Shown: positions 10,500-22,010, counted from the stretch's first letter. The stretch is 50,946 nt of DNA from Protostelium mycophagum (GCA_002081555.1 MZNV01000681.1:1-50946); one strand, 5' to 3'. A program made the numbers and translations. Notes: generated from the sequence alone by a model not told the origin.

Positions 10500-11215
10500 G
10501 GTTTGTTATTAGGAGCCAGGGTCTTTCTCTTTCTTTTTTCTGCTATCTCAGTCCCATTTATGGAATGCCATAGGTCATCCAAGAAGTTGGAGTTGACTTT
10601 TTCCTCTTAGGTCTCCCTGTGTCATCGTCTCTTGTTTCTCCGTTTTCTTTCGTCTGTCGGTCTATATGTTCCCTTCTTTTTTCTGTGGCGTTCCTGAGGT
10701 CGTCTGTGTCTTGTTATTCCCTGCATCTATATGCATGTCTATGTTGATTTTCAAAGGTTGTATGTTTAAGTTTTGCGTTTCGGTTCCCGCCATTTCCGCA
10801 TATTTGATAATTCATCACAATTCTGCAAGGTGGTCTGTGACACCTCTGATTGCTTTTTGGCCTCTTGTCAGGTCTTATGTTCCTTGTTTGCGTTGTCATT
10901 GGGTGTTTTGTGTGGTCTTTTGGTCATCGTGAGATCTAATATTGTCACATTATCTGTGATCTCTTTGTCATTTTTCCTCTTTTTTGTCAGATTCTTATTT
11001 GTTATGTTTGTGTGGATAGTTTGAGTGTTCCCCGGAAGGGTTTCAGCCTTGGCTTCCTCTGACAAGGTTTGTCTGCAGACTCCGCTGCAGGCAAGGTGCA
11101 CTGGACACCTTTCAGCATTGTTGCTGTTTGTCTCTAGACAATTCTGGCCGTTGATTTGGTGAGTTGCATAGTCCATAGACCTGTGGTTGCTGTGTCAGTG
11201 AGTTTTGGAAAAAAG
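10500..11215 (-). mobile_element. LINE 5' fragment (RNase H-type non-LTR)
   Basis: Minus-strand 5' end of the same family as the LINE at 19.3-22.7 kb. The extreme 5' part is alike in both: CATAGTCCAT, then GACCTGTGGTTGCTGT, then GGAAAAAAG. Further in, the conserved peptide NFLDDLWHSIN here matches EFLDSLWTKLR in the longer copy. Only the untranslated leader and the first coding part remain. It stops near 10500 without endonuclease or RT and without a 3' tail, so it was cut by a later event rather than by ordinary 5' truncation. Confidence 0.6.
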
Positions 11216-11840
11216 TGGCTGAGTAATTCTACCAAAAACGGAACAATATTTTTGGCAATAAAACCCCCACATGCTGAACCTGGAATTTGGCTTAAGGAAA
11301 TGAACAGTACACAATATGACACCATCCAGAAACGACCCATATCAATGGACAGACTAGAGGACAAATGCAGGAAATTGAAAAAAATAAAGCGGCAGGCAAT
11401 GACGCCATTTTTAATGAGTATTTTACACATCTTGGAGACACAGGAAAACAACAAATAATAATAATATATATTCCATTGTAGAACAATCACTCACGTAGAG
11501 AGGCTAACCTGGAAGGTATATATAGATCAACGATAATAATAAGGAACGGACAAGTGTAGATAAGGACGGCACAATGCAATGTAACTGGGAAGAACCACGG
11601 AACCGGAGACAATTTGTTACGATATGGACACCCAAAAATAGGCCACCCAAAGCTCACTCTGAAGCTGAACCGATAAAGGAGAACACGTTGCTGTTTTCTT
11701 TATTGTTCTTTCTACTTCCTGACCCTTCTATTCCAGCTTAGAGTTGCCTGGTGAGGCTGATATCACATTTTTTCAATGTGAGCCGACCTCTTAACGGTTG
11801 AGCCACAATACACGAGCCCCAACATTAAAACTGAAATGCC
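11216..11840. other. Spacer, no gene supported
   Basis: Several short frames but no splice-consistent gene. Nothing matching the terminal repeat at 16960-17180 was found here. Confidence 0.4.
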
Positions 11841-11940
11841 TTTAGAAGGCGCTGAGGAGCTCACAGACACTACAAGTGCGCCTTGGGAAGAGCCAACGGC
11901 AATTTGTCATTGAATCAACGTCACCACAATCACCGTTGAG

Positions 11941-12482
11941 ACAACCAAGATCGCCGTCACAAGAAGCTGAGGAACCACCTTTACAGCCACCAAGGCAACC
12001 CTCACGAGAAACCTCCAAAGAGGGCTTCAGCCTCAACATCCAACAACAACAGCAGCTGGGGGAGCAGCTGGGATCAGGAATGGCACCAGCCTCCTTTAGA
12101 AGTGCGCCAGAAGCTGAACAGCTCACAGGAGCATCAGACCCCACCATTCTTGCAGTACCCTCTGATGAGTATTCCAGACGACTCGGAGGACAAAGAGACA
12201 CCACTCACAGCCAAAGAGAGGAAAGATCTGATGAACAGCTCTCCTTGGGCGAAGATCGGCGCTTACAAGGCCGTGAACTTCAACAACAAGGGCTGGTTAC
12301 CTCAGAGACTGAGGGGAATGGTGCATTACAGAACCCACAAGCCGGAACACAAGTGCCTGGCCCGTCCTTTGAAGAGCGGCCACCAGCGCTTATACGTATG
12401 GCGCCAAGAAGATTACAGAGACCAACTCTCTGCACAAAGGCCCAGCGAAGGAGCCGTACACACCTCAAAGTCAACAAAATGA
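11941..12482 (+). CDS. Hypothetical ORF, Pro/Ser/Gln-rich, with an overlapping second frame
   Basis: Two plus-strand frames stay open together over about 540 nt. One (11876 onward) is Pro/Gln/Glu-rich with a run of five Gln. The other (open from 11941 to 12482) is Asn/Ser-rich, then has a basic, aromatic C-terminal half (SSPWAKIGAYKAVNF, then HKCLARPLKSGHQRLYVW). The second looks more protein-like. A third frame on the minus strand is also open, which is expected for GC-rich low-complexity DNA. No family recognised. It adjoins the broken Ty3 element and could be a fragment of it or of a host gene. Confidence 0.3.
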
Positions 12483-12489
12483 ACGACAC

Positions 12490-13750
12490 AGAGAGGAGGA
12501 CTTTAGCTAGTCCTATACGCTTATCAGCCCACTTGGTCTTTGGGCGTTGCGTTCTGATGTTATCCATGGATAACAGGACCTTGTCACCAGGCTTGTACTT
12601 GACCGATTCGACTCTATTTCTATTGGCGTATAGCTTCATGGTTTCTTGTGCAAATGCCAAATTCCCTCTTAGGAATTCATCCACGGCTTTCATGCGTGTA
12701 CTGAGTTCATTTGGCTGGTCTGTCAAAGATGTCGCTTTTGACAGGTCTGTGGCCGGATTCAACCCGTAATTTGCCATGAAGGGTGACACGAGAGTGGCAC
12801 TGTGCACACTATTATTGTAGGCAAATTCTGCCAGTGGCAACAGTTGTACCCAGTTGTCCTGTAAGAAATTACAGTACACTCTTAAATATTGATTTAAGAT
12901 GGAGTTGACACGTTCAGTCTGTCCATCAGTTTTGGGGTGGTATGCTGTACTCAGCCTTTGTTCAACACCTAGTTGTCCCATGAACAAGTACCAGAAGTCG
13001 AACTCAATTATGGTCCCCTGTCAGAGATTACGTGTTCTGGCATACCGTGATGACAGAACACTCTATTGACATATAGAGACAACAACTTTTCAGCAGTGAT
13101 GTCTTTATTACAGGCAACAAAATGTGCCATTTTTGTGAATCTATCTACTATGACAGTTATTGCGTTGTAACTGTCACATTCGGGAAGATCTGTCATAAAG
13201 TCAATTGTGACACTGGACCATCGTTGACTTGCCACCGGTAACGGTTTCAGTAGTCCCGGAGGGCGTTGACGTCTGACTTTAGTCCGTTGACATATGTCAC
13301 ATGACTTGACATATTTTTCTATGTCATTTGCCATCTTTGGCCACCAGAAATCTTGCGCGACTGCTTCTGCAGTTTTCTTGATACCTTGGTGCCCTGCTAA
13401 CATGCTGTCATGTCGAGACAACATTATGGCCACTCTTTGGTTCAGAGGTACATATAATTTGTCCATATAGAACAGTACACCCATCTCGTCAACATAGAAC
13501 CCTTGACGACCCTCGGGTTGTGAGTCAGGTTCCTCCTGTAAGTATGGCAACCTACCAGAATTATTTGGGAAAGTTGATGATTCTGACGGGTCCATATCGT
13601 ACCATTCCATCACGCCGTTGTAGAAAGCGTTGCGTGGGTACAATTCATGGAACACGTCCACTAACTTGTCATGAATAAAATGATTATTATTATTAACTAC
13701 TTTAATAAACATTTCTTTATTCACAATTTCCTGTGTGTTGATCCTCTGTA
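12490..13750 (-). pseudogene. Ty3 integrase region (fossil)
   Basis: The zinc-binding N-terminus shows the H-x-H and CDICQRT pattern. The core shows SSVTIDFMTDLP, then VIVDRFTKMAHFVAC, then YHPKTDGQTERVN, typical of Ty3/gypsy integrases. A C-terminal domain start (KPGDKVLLSMDNIRTQRPK) follows. It belongs to the broken element at 12490-17180. Confidence 0.8.
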
Positions 13751-13946
13751 CAAAACGTTCAGGGGGAAGTAGACAGTGCTTTTGCGCAGGTTGGCGCCAC
13801 TGGACTATGGAAACTACCATCCCAGTGACAATTATGACCGACCACAACAATTTAAGGTATTTTATGACCTCCAAAGATCTCAATCATCGACAAACCTTTC
13901 AGACACTCGATGATTGCAAGCAGCTCCTTATCATGAGTGTTGTAGT

Positions 13947-14789
13947 TCAACTCACGGGTCCTTGTGTAGGAGACCTAGGAGGTGGAGGGGGTACCGGCGA
14001 CCTTGGTGGTGAGCGAAGTACACCACCTCTTTGTGGTGAAGCTGAACCTGCTTCTTGACTCATGCTAAATAACCTGCGTGGTTTCAGTAGAGTCCTTCTC
14101 TCCAATAAATATGTTGGTGAAGGCGTGATCCTTGTCTTAAACAAAGACGTTGTTGTGCCAAATTTTGGTAGAGGTTCCCCATGTCTATAGACATGATGAT
14201 GTTGAGGCGTTGAAGATGATGGTATCGACGTGCGAACTCCAGGGTTATTATCCTGGGGTCTGTCGATGCCGTCTTCAGCACCTCTATAATTCTCAGACAC
14301 ATGATGATGTCGAGAATTATTCATCGCTGCATTTTCAACATGTGATGAATTGCGCTTGGACAATGCCAAGGGTTTGTCACTGCTGACAAATGCAGGACCT
14401 CTAAATCGTTGGGCAATATTACTGTCCAACAATAAAGATTGCACCGAATCTCGATTAGTAGAGTAGGACTTAGCCGTCCTAGATACCTCTACTCGACGAT
14501 TCAAGCGATGCGGTTGCATTTTAGAGAGTAACTCTAAATGCATTTCTGTGATTGTCCTAAAACGATCCACAGAGCCGCAACCTGCCCTCTGTGCCGAAGC
14601 AGCAAGAGGCACAGTGTCTGTGTCTACCGCAGTAGACAAATGTGATTCTGCAGTTGTCATAAGACAACCCACAGAATCACGACCTGGCTCTTGTGCCGAA
14701 GCAGCGAAGAGACCAGTGTCAACCTCTCTAGGAGGCCATTCTTGAGCATCTCCTTGAGAATGTATAAAATTACGCCCGCCAGGGTCCAT
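13947..14789 (-). CDS. Uncharacterised 280-codon ORF between gag and pol remnants
   Basis: A single open frame from ATG at 14789 to a stop at 13947, although its neighbours are decayed. The N-terminal third contains two imperfect copies of a ~36-residue block: AASAQEPGRDSVGCLMTTAE and AASAQRAGCGSVDRFRTITE. The middle is Ser/Asn/His-rich. The C-terminus is basic and proline-rich (SPPRSPVPPPPPRSP). No catalytic motif or membrane span is seen and I do not recognise it. It may be an extra gene of the retroelement, a captured gene, or a later insertion. About 275 bp of AT-rich sequence (14790-15065) separates it from gag. Confidence 0.4.
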   Translation of the reverse strand: MDPGGRNFIHSQGDAQEWPPREVDTGLFAASAQEPGRDSVGCLMTTAESHLSTAVDTDTVPLAASAQRAGCGSVDRFRTITEMHLELLSKMQPHRLNRRVEVSRTAKSYSTNRDSVQSLLLDSNIAQRFRGPAFVSSDKPLALSKRNSSHVENAAMNNSRHHHVSENYRGAEDGIDRPQDNNPGVRTSIPSSSTPQHHHVYRHGEPLPKFGTTTSLFKTRITPSPTYLLERRTLLKPRRLFSMSQEAGSASPQRGGVLRSPPRSPVPPPPPRSPTQGPVS

Positions 14790-15065
14790 TGCAAGGGACC
14801 AACTTGAAGAATATAAAGAATGGAGATACTTACAATGGATGACAAAGGGAAGGAGAAGAATAAAGACAAAGGAGAAGATGCAAACTTGATGTAAGAAACT
14901 TCAAGTGTTTATTTTGCCGCGTAACGGCCATTCTGGGAACACTTGCGGACCTTCCTATTTTCCTATTGGATGTTGTAGATTTGGAGAATTATATATATAT
15001 TGATATTAATTAATATATATATATATAACGTGTATTATAATAAAGATATACAGCACATGATATTG

Positions 15066-16414
15066 TTACTGTATTTTAATGTCGATGCCTGACATAGTTT
15101 CTGAACGCACCAGTGTCAATGAGACATCTGTGACTGACGTAGTCCCGTTTGACTCTGCTGTAAAGCTCCACGCTACCATTCTGTTGTTTTTGACTTCTGA
15201 CCTGATGATATTGAGAGGGACCTGAATTTCGAAGTCCTCTGCAACCTTTTTGACGAGTGAAGGGTCTGTGTTTGTGAGGTTGACTTTGCAGTTGTCTGCT
15301 GTGTGATTTCCTGCTCCACATCTGAGGCACAAGTTCTTTGACTCACGATACTTTTTGATCTCTGGGTGAAGTGTGTGACTGTTCTTGGCCTTGTTGTAGA
15401 CGAGGTACAAGATGCCAGTGGGTGTACCCATAGGCTGACGTGTTTTTTCCACCGTTTTTTGTTTTTTGTTGTTGTTGTTGTTGTTATTGTTGTTTGAAGA
15501 TGGTCCCTTGTTTTTTGCAAAAGATGGTGGTGCGATTGCAGCGACCAGATTGTTGTGTGTGTCTTTGCGTTTGTTGCGGTTGTTATTACCACCTGTACGA
15601 GAGTTGACCGCATAGAGAATTTGATCAAATGATTTCTCAGCTTCAAGTGCCCAGGTTGAGGCTTCCTCAAAGGTGAAGCCGTGATCTGGTGCTGGCTTTT
15701 TGATGCGTTGACAATCTCTGGAAGAACACCTTTGTAGATGATGTGACTGAGCATTTTGGTATCCGTAATGCAGGCGCGTAAAGCTGTGTTCTTCACCCAC
15801 GCAATGAATTGATGAACTTTTTGACCCTTCTGCTGTTGGGCGTCCATAAGTTTGTCTGTTGCCTTAGGCTGTGAGGTTGGATCACGAAATTGACGCCAAA
15901 ATTCTGCAATAAATTCATCCCAATAAATGATTGATTGGGACAAATATGCGTTGACCATTGGTTTGAAGTACCCATCCAAATTTGTGGTGAAAAGACGAAT
16001 TGCAAGGCGTGTATCCTTGTACAGGATGTGCTTGTACCAATCTATTGCGTTGAGGTACTCAATTAAAGCTTTGGTGTTTTGAGCTTTGCAATTGCCTTGC
16101 GCTCCTCTGGGTTTGTGTCGTTGCTGTACTGAGTGCAACCACGTACAATGAAGCCTGGAACCATCCAAGTTCTAGCTGTCACTGGGTCCGTAAATGGACA
16201 GTCGTCTTTGTTGCCTGACCGCTTGATTTGACCGCTGATTGAGGCTGTACAGCTTCTGGCATAGGTGACATGAAGAGTGACATTGGTTGTACTCCATTGA
16301 ACACACCACTATCCCTAGCTGGGGTTGACATTTGAAGCTGATTTCTTTTGGGCTGTTTCCAGGTTGTTGTCCATCTTGGATGGTGTTGTTGTTGTCGTTA
16401 TCACTCATATTCAC
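15066..16414 (-). pseudogene. Ty3 gag with zinc knuckle and protease start (fossil)
   Basis: The region encodes a capsid-like helical stretch (WDEFIAEFWRQFRDP, a typical retrotransposon gag signature), an Asn-rich linker encoded by a (GTT)n run near 15465-15495, a CCHC knuckle (CLRCGAGNHTADNC), and a retropepsin-like CLIDTGAF. The frame is broken. Part of the element at 12490-17180. Confidence 0.75.
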
Positions 16415-16959
16415 TGTGAGATATGAGCAATTTTTCCGATGTACAGTTGATTGTGCTGCAATACGGAAATTTCGAGAAATTCAACAAGTTGCAATATGAA
16501 TTTGATTTTTGTTCTCAGCTCTATGTCGATAGAAAACCGCGAAAATTGCCCAGAATGTTCTAGACACGTTACTACGTGATCTAAAAATACTTTGACAATG
16601 CAATGACAGGGGTCAATTACTCACAAGTTCTCAATTAGAGAGAAAAATGTGAAAATTACGTGATGACAAAATCGATCACAACTTTATATTTTATTATAAA
16701 GGGGGGCCCAAAGTAAGGCGAATTTCGTGCTGACAAGAGGCGAGTGAAATCTTCAGTTGCTAAGGCAAACTTCCAATCATGAAATGAGAAGGTTAGTAGA
16801 TTAAATGTGATCGCGTATTGCGTGGATCACACTTTTCTTGAAAGGTTTGAAGACCGTGTCCGAGCGTAACCGAGCGTATCCAAGGTCTGTAGAGGACGTT
16901 TGGATGTCTGTGTGAGTGTTTTAGAGGTCAAAGACCCTTTTATGAGAAGAGAAAGAGAA
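16415..16959. other. Ty3 leader region, no gene
   Basis: Sequence between gag and the terminal repeat, the expected place of the 5' leader of a minus-strand element. I see no clear tRNA primer-binding site next to the repeat. Confidence 0.4.
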
Positions 16960-17180
16960 TGTTAGGGCTCTCACAAGAAAGGGGCAAGGACTACTGGAAG
17001 GGGAACTCCTGGAAGGCACTGGGGTCAAGATAGGACTAATAAAAAAGGACTCTCTAGTGTGGCTGGTGCAGAGCTCTTTCTGCCTTGTTTATTTCTCAAC
17101 TGGCAGTCTACAACTTGCCAATTGATTTATTTAAAAAAGACCAGAAAGGAATGAATGTTCTCCAGCTGCAACTCCTAACA
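16960..17180 (-). repeat. Probable LTR, 221 bp
   Basis: Bounded by perfect 7-bp inverted termini TGTTAGG and CCTAACA. It contains AATAAA in the minus sense, as expected for a polyadenylation signal inside the LTR of a minus-strand element, and sits upstream of the gag fossil. No second copy was found in the window, so the assignment rests on the ends and position. Confidence 0.55.
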
Positions 17181-17242
17181 GCTTAATGACATTGTTGCAA
17201 ATGTGCGTTCTACTGATGCGCACATCCCAAACCAAGTCTTTC

Positions 17243-17901
17243 TTATCGGTTATCACCTTGCCTTGAGAATTGTAAATTGTAAATATCTTGTTCTTTAACC
17301 TGCAGTTCTATCAATATGGGTTTTGCCGTGACGGTGAGATAAACAACATCATACATGTTATGTATCAGAACCACACGAGCATTACCTGCTACTATCTTGT
17401 AGCGATTGTTGTGTTCGTTTTTGCTGACCAATAAAGGGTGCTCTTTGAGTATGGTCAAATGTTGTCCCTTGGTAATTTTCAAAAACGTTTCCAATAACAA
17501 ATTGAGACCATTCAATGTGACGGGTCTGATTTGACCTGTGCATTTGAGTAACATGGTCAAAGCTCCAATCACCTACATAAGTCAAATTGTGAGTCTTTCA
17601 AATGACTGTCATCACATTGATTCGACATTTCTGCATATGTGATGCTCATCTGCAGAATTAGCATTTTCTATCAGGTCATATGACTTACCAGATAATGATC
17701 GTTTGCCGTCAGTTCATTTATTGGTTTTGACTCAGTCCCAACTTGAGGCGGTATTCCCCATGCAATGTTCCATTTTGGCGCAACATATATTTTCAATGCC
17801 AAATTAATGAGTCCTGGGGTATCTGATTCAAAAAGCTGATCATTGCAATCAGCGTTGCTTAAGTCTATGAGCTCCGATTGCTCCTGGGGCTCTGAATTCA
17901 T
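17243..17901 (-). CDS. Hypothetical protein, two exons, 180 aa
   Basis: Exon 1 is 17901-17689 (ATG, 71 codons), ending at GTAAGT. Exon 2 is 17572-17243, starting after TGTAG in phase 0 and ending TAA. The N-terminus is acidic (EPQEQSELIDLSNAD). The rest mixes hydrophobic strands and helices (VIGALTMLLKCTGQIRPV, then ARVVLIHNMYDVVYLTV). There is no signal peptide or membrane span and no family recognised. Exon 2 ends 63 nt from the putative LTR. A later splice at GTGATA (17265) could replace the last residues. The exon junction phases and full-length frames support a real gene. Confidence 0.6.
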
Positions 17902-18215
17902 TAGAATATAGTGTATGTGAAACGATTTTAAATTTCTGCTAAAATAGACACTCATTATTACGCCACTTTGTGTTTATTCGACATCTCACCATATAGGTGA
18001 GATGTATACTTTTATTACAATTTGGCGGCATTGCGTGTGCATAGCGTCGTGGTGTAAACAGAGAGATGTCACCATGGTGAGATAAAAAATCACAGGCCAA
18101 TATGAAGCAATGAGAAAAACTATTGCAAGAGAAAAAATAATTGTTTGCTGCGTGCAGCAACAGAGATAATTGTACTCTAATATTGATTTAATAAGTGCCA
18201 TCACTTGCCACACAT

Positions 18216-18550
18216 ATGCCGCGCGCGGCATAACGCTATATAAGATTTTAGTGATGGCCCAATTAATTGAGCTGGGTATCTGGCAGGAATTTCACTTTTT
18301 TCATGCAATCATTTCATTATTTTGATAGCTGTTTTATTGTCGTCAGAGTGCATTGCAGAGCGCATCAGAACAGTGAATTATGCGATCAGACTGTCTGTTA
18401 TAAGGTTCTGAGTTCGATCCCTGCAGTGAATTCGAATTTTTTCGGCACTAAACCCTAAACCCCAAAACAAAAATTTACAGATTGATGGCCCAAATAATTG
18501 AGCCATCACCATCACCACAGACGTGTAAATACAAATGCCGCGCGCGGCAT
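18216..18550. mobile_element. Palindrome-bounded MITE-like element with interstitial telomere repeats
   Basis: The 16-bp palindrome ATGCCGCGCGCGGCAT lies at 18216-18231 and again at 18535-18550. Inside, TGATGGCCCAATTAATTGAG (18252-18271) faces an inverted, slightly diverged partner at about 18491-18509. The centre holds a tRNA-like B-box (GTTCGATCC, 18412-18420) and a short telomere-like run, CTAAACCCTAAACCCC, at 18448-18463. It has no coding capacity. A terminal-inverted-repeat non-autonomous element is the best reading; a tRNA-derived SINE is an alternative for the centre. Confidence 0.5.
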
Positions 18551-18559
18551 ATGACGGCT

Positions 18560-19050
18560 ATAATGGTCACTATCATAGGCACTCAATTATAACAAGTGTG
18601 TATGCAAAAAATTGGTTAAATACTGCTAGTAAAAATGTTTCACAACTACTTTATACAAAAAATCTGAAAATTGCTGTTGGCAGTAATAGACAAGATTCTG
18701 ATGTATGTACAGTATTTCTAAGTTGTTGCTATCGCAGTGGATTGTAAAAAAATGACTGTTCAATATGTATCAACTGCTGCTCTAATAATTTAAGACTATA
18801 TGACACAACAGCATAAAATCAGCAACACTGCTCAGAAAAAAATCCAAAACATCATTTTTAGCAAAATTTAATAAAAACTTATTTTTTGATTGAGGTCTTC
18901 TTTAAATTTAGATTTTTAAATCAAAATTCAGCATTTTCAATTAAAATACAAAAAATGTGTTTTGGAGCAAAAATTTTGGCTTCATAATAATGTGCCAAAC
19001 ATTTGAATTATAGCATCAATTTAGACTACACTATTCGACGTATGCCTATA
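18560..19050. other. AT-rich spacer
   Basis: Very AT-rich with no usable frame, splice site or repeat that I can support. Confidence 0.4.
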
Positions 19051-19052
19051 TC

Positions 19053-19190
19053 ATCTTGCCATCACGGCAAGATTTTTGAAATGTGTTCATCTCACCGTCA
19101 CGGCAAGATGATACATTACAGGCAAAATTTTTTGCAACCTTAAATATACAAGTGGTTTAGATTGCATCTTGCCGGCCCGGCAAGATGCAA
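19053..19190. repeat. Cluster of three ATCTTGCC/GGCAAGAT hairpins
   Basis: A hairpin at 19053-19073 (ATCTTGCC, 5-nt loop, GGCAAGAT), a half-copy at 19096-19110, and a near-perfect 29-bp palindrome at 19162-19190 with 14-bp arms around one base. All share the GGCAAGAT arm. Confidence 0.6.
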
Positions 19191-19648
19191 AATTGAAGGT
19201 AACTTACTTGTTTCAGTCAAGTCTTCAATGTAGCATCTTTTTATTGCTAACTAGCAATGTTGTTGTTTCTACCATCCGCTAATTCAATGCCCAGTTTTTT
19301 CATGCATCTGCTGCTTTCCCTGATCATATAGGCTCTGAGTGCATTGGTAGCCACATTGTCGTTCAGTATCCGTTCTACTGTGTGGTTTACAAAGGCAGCT
19401 GTGTTCTCCGTATATAGGTTTTTTAGCCCTCTAAATGCATACCAATAGGCTTTGTCAGTTTGTGGTCCATCCTAGGTATGTGAACATTCCGTATTCGCCT
19501 TGTTCGTCTAGTTTCTCCCTTGTGTTGAATGTTTGCTTTGTCTTCAGTGTCTCCGCGCCAGTGGTAGCTGCTTTTTGATGTGTTTATATTGATATCATTA
19601 TGTGTCATGAATTGTTGAACCATGTCCATTCTTTGTGTGATCCCTTCT

Positions 19649-20254
19649 TTAGTATGGCTGATCAGTGACATGTTGTCTGCATATGCCCCCCCCGTTGTAT
19701 CTTTCAGATCCGATCTGGTATGAATCTATCGCTGTGGCTTGTATCCATTCAAGCAGCGGGTTTAGGAAGAGGGAGTACAGGATTGGGGATAACCCATCTC
19801 CTTGTCTCAGACCTGCTGTGATTTTGATGTTGTCCGTGGTGCCTTCATTCATCATAAGTCTTGTGGAGTATCCAGTCACTATGTCCATTATTAGGTGTAC
19901 ATCTTCGTTGCTAAGGCCATACACCTTTAGTGTTTGTTGCAGGGCCCAGTGTTGTACGCTATCATAAGCTTTTGCTATGTCTAGAAATATCACGTGTAGC
20001 CATTTGTTGGTGCTCATTGTGTTGCTGATGCAAGCAAAGAGTCTTAGTGCCGCATCTGAGGTGTCTCTGCCAGTTCTGAAACCAAATTGATTCTCGTTGA
20101 TAATGTTGTGTTTATTTATCCATTCATTTAGTCTGTCTGTCTGGATTGATGAGTACACTTTATATGCACAGTTTAGTAGTGTTATGGGCGGTAGTTCATT
20201 GGGTCTGTTTTGTCTCCTTTCTTGTATAGCATGGTAGTGATGGATGTTCTCCAT
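19649..20254 (-). pseudogene. LINE reverse transcriptase core
   Basis: Longest surviving RT frame of the LINE at 19258-22722. It contains ITLLNCAYKVYSSI (RT motif 2), QFGFR, FLDIAKAYDSVQ (motif A, first catalytic Asp) and GLRQGDGLSPILYSLFL (motif B). The frame is lost at the C8 run just before the motif C box; the other frame reads AYADNMSLIS. The YADN change removes one of the paired aspartates expected in an active enzyme. Confidence 0.85.
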
Positions 20255-20856
20255 GCCTGTGGGACTGTCCTGTTCATGATAGTATCATTAATGATCTTCT
20301 GTAGTATGTCTATGCCGTCGTCATCCAAATGTTTTAGGAAATTTGTTAAAAATCTCATCCTCTCCAGCACTCTTGTCATTTTTCAATTTTTTTATTTTAT
20401 TCCTTAGTGTGTTTTCGTCTACATGTTGCTTCAGTATGTGCCCGTATTCTCCTTTTTTAACGTATTGTAGCCATATTCCTTCTGTTTTTTCTTGTGTGGC
20501 GTTGCTGTACAGTTTGTTCCATTCTTCTTGAAAAGCTGCTGCTACTTTCTTGGGATCCGTGGTGGTGTTGCCGTCGGATGTGGCTACTATGTTGGGTCTT
20601 TCAGATGTTCTCTGTGCTTTTTTTCCCACGTGTCTCAGTATTTTGAACAGGTCTCCATTGTTCTTAGCTATTTTTTGTTCGGTCCTGCTCCACTGTTCCT
20701 TTTGTACTTGCTGTATAATCCTTACCTTGATTATTTTGTGTTGTTTGTCGGCTTTCTTGTATGCTTCTTGGTTGTTGGATGTTCCGTTTTTCCATTTCAC
20801 CCACTCTTCATGTGCATTCTTTTTGGCTATTTGTGCTTCAGTGTTGTCCCGTATGG

Positions 20857-22010
20857 CTAAGTGAAAGGTGACTCTTGGGTGTCTTCTGCGTGGAGGTGGT
20901 GATCTGCAGCTGTAGTGATGATGCTATTGAACTTCTGGAGTAGTTTGTCGTTGCTTAGTTTGTTGTCTTTATTGTTTAGTTCTGTTTCAATTAGTTCACT
21001 CATTTTGTCACATACTTCCTCTCTCCATTTCGCCCATTTTTTGGGGTTCTTTGTTCGCGGGTTGAATCTGGTCCTGTCCAATTTCTCGTCCTTCTGGATC
21101 TTTGTAGATAGTCCTACTAGTATTGGGATGTGGTCGGACTTGATGGTAGAGTTGTATAGTGTTGTGAAGTTTGTGCATTTTTCTGCAATATCTGGGGAGC
21201 TGTATATGTAGTCGATTCTGCTTCTGCACGATCCTGCTGTTGTTTCTTGAACGTGGGTGTGTTCTGTTGTATCCCCATTCATATGAGTTTTCAGGTCTAC
21301 CATTCCCCATTTGTTCAGTTTGTGGTGGAGGGTGCCGCTGTATTTTTGGATGTGAATTTTTTGTCCGTTTTTATCATAGGAGCTGCTGTCATATGGGTGT
21401 GTTAGCTCGTTAAAATTTCCCATTATAATAGTAGCCTTGTTATATTGTTTTTTTCAGTTTTTTATTTCTGTTATGGTCTTTGCTTTTGTCTCGTTGTCAA
21501 GTGCGTGGTATATTCCCATTATGTGTATAGGTCCATTGATGGTGAGTATGTCCAGTGCAATCATTCTTCCTGATTTGTATATTATCTGTTTTTCCACTGT
21601 GACATTTTTCTTGACTATGAATAGTAGGTGTGATGCTTTATTGTCCAAATATGGCCTGTTATTAGCCTGTAGCCTTTCCTCTCAGCTGCTAGCCCCGTGC
21701 GTCTATCTCTGTATGTGTTGGCGTTTAGACCCGTTTCCGTGATGAGTGCTATGTCCACCAAGTTGCTCTCAATTTCGTCCATTATGTCGTTTATTTTGTA
21801 TGTGAGCCCCTGTTGTGTATTCAGTGTATAGGCTTTGAATGAGCTTAGTCTTTCCTGGTCTAGGTGCGTTGTTGTTGTAGATCCTTGTTGTGTGTTGGTT
21901 GTAGATGCAGGGAAAAAATCAGTAATATTTGTGCTTCTTTTCCTTGATGTTGTGTGTTCCATCAATTTACCTTTCCTGCTCTGTTTCCAATTCGTGGTGG
22001 TTGCAGCCAT
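20857..22010 (-). pseudogene. LINE AP endonuclease domain
   Basis: Two minus frames cover an exonuclease/endonuclease/phosphatase-type domain: NLVDIALITETGL near the start, MGNFNELTHPY for the GDFN-like box, then SRIDYIYSSPDI and SDHIPILVGLS near the end. This domain nicks target DNA in target-primed reverse transcription. The frames are interrupted near 21430-21620. Confidence 0.75.

Larger units (their letters stand above)
12490..17180 (-). mobile_element. Ty3/gypsy LTR retroelement, broken
   Basis: Fossil Metaviridae-type element on the minus strand. From right to left its parts are a terminal repeat (16960-17180), a gag region (15066-16414) with a CCHC knuckle and the start of a protease, an unusual 280-codon ORF (13947-14789), RNase H remnants (about 13760-13950, one piece on the opposite strand), and integrase (about 12490-13750) with its HHCC zinc domain and catalytic core. 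The reverse transcriptase core was not found. It is broken in several places and not functional. The left terminal repeat was not recognised. Because the gag and integrase frames are still long, the element is not very ancient. Confidence 0.8.

Noticed and set aside
12102-12769. Plus-strand frame continuing to 12769 as one 297-aa protein
   Set aside because: Beyond about 12490 it is antisense to the Ty3 integrase, so only the earlier part could be an independent gene.
18371-18424. tRNA gene suggested by GGTTCTGAGTTCGATCC
   Set aside because: The T-arm does not pair, and no matching acceptor stem or A-box is found; at most it is a tRNA-derived element remnant.
20492-20864. Plus-strand hydrophobic frames of 104-122 codons resembling membrane proteins
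   Set aside because: Antisense shadows of the LINE linker; the minus strand carries the conserved domain order.
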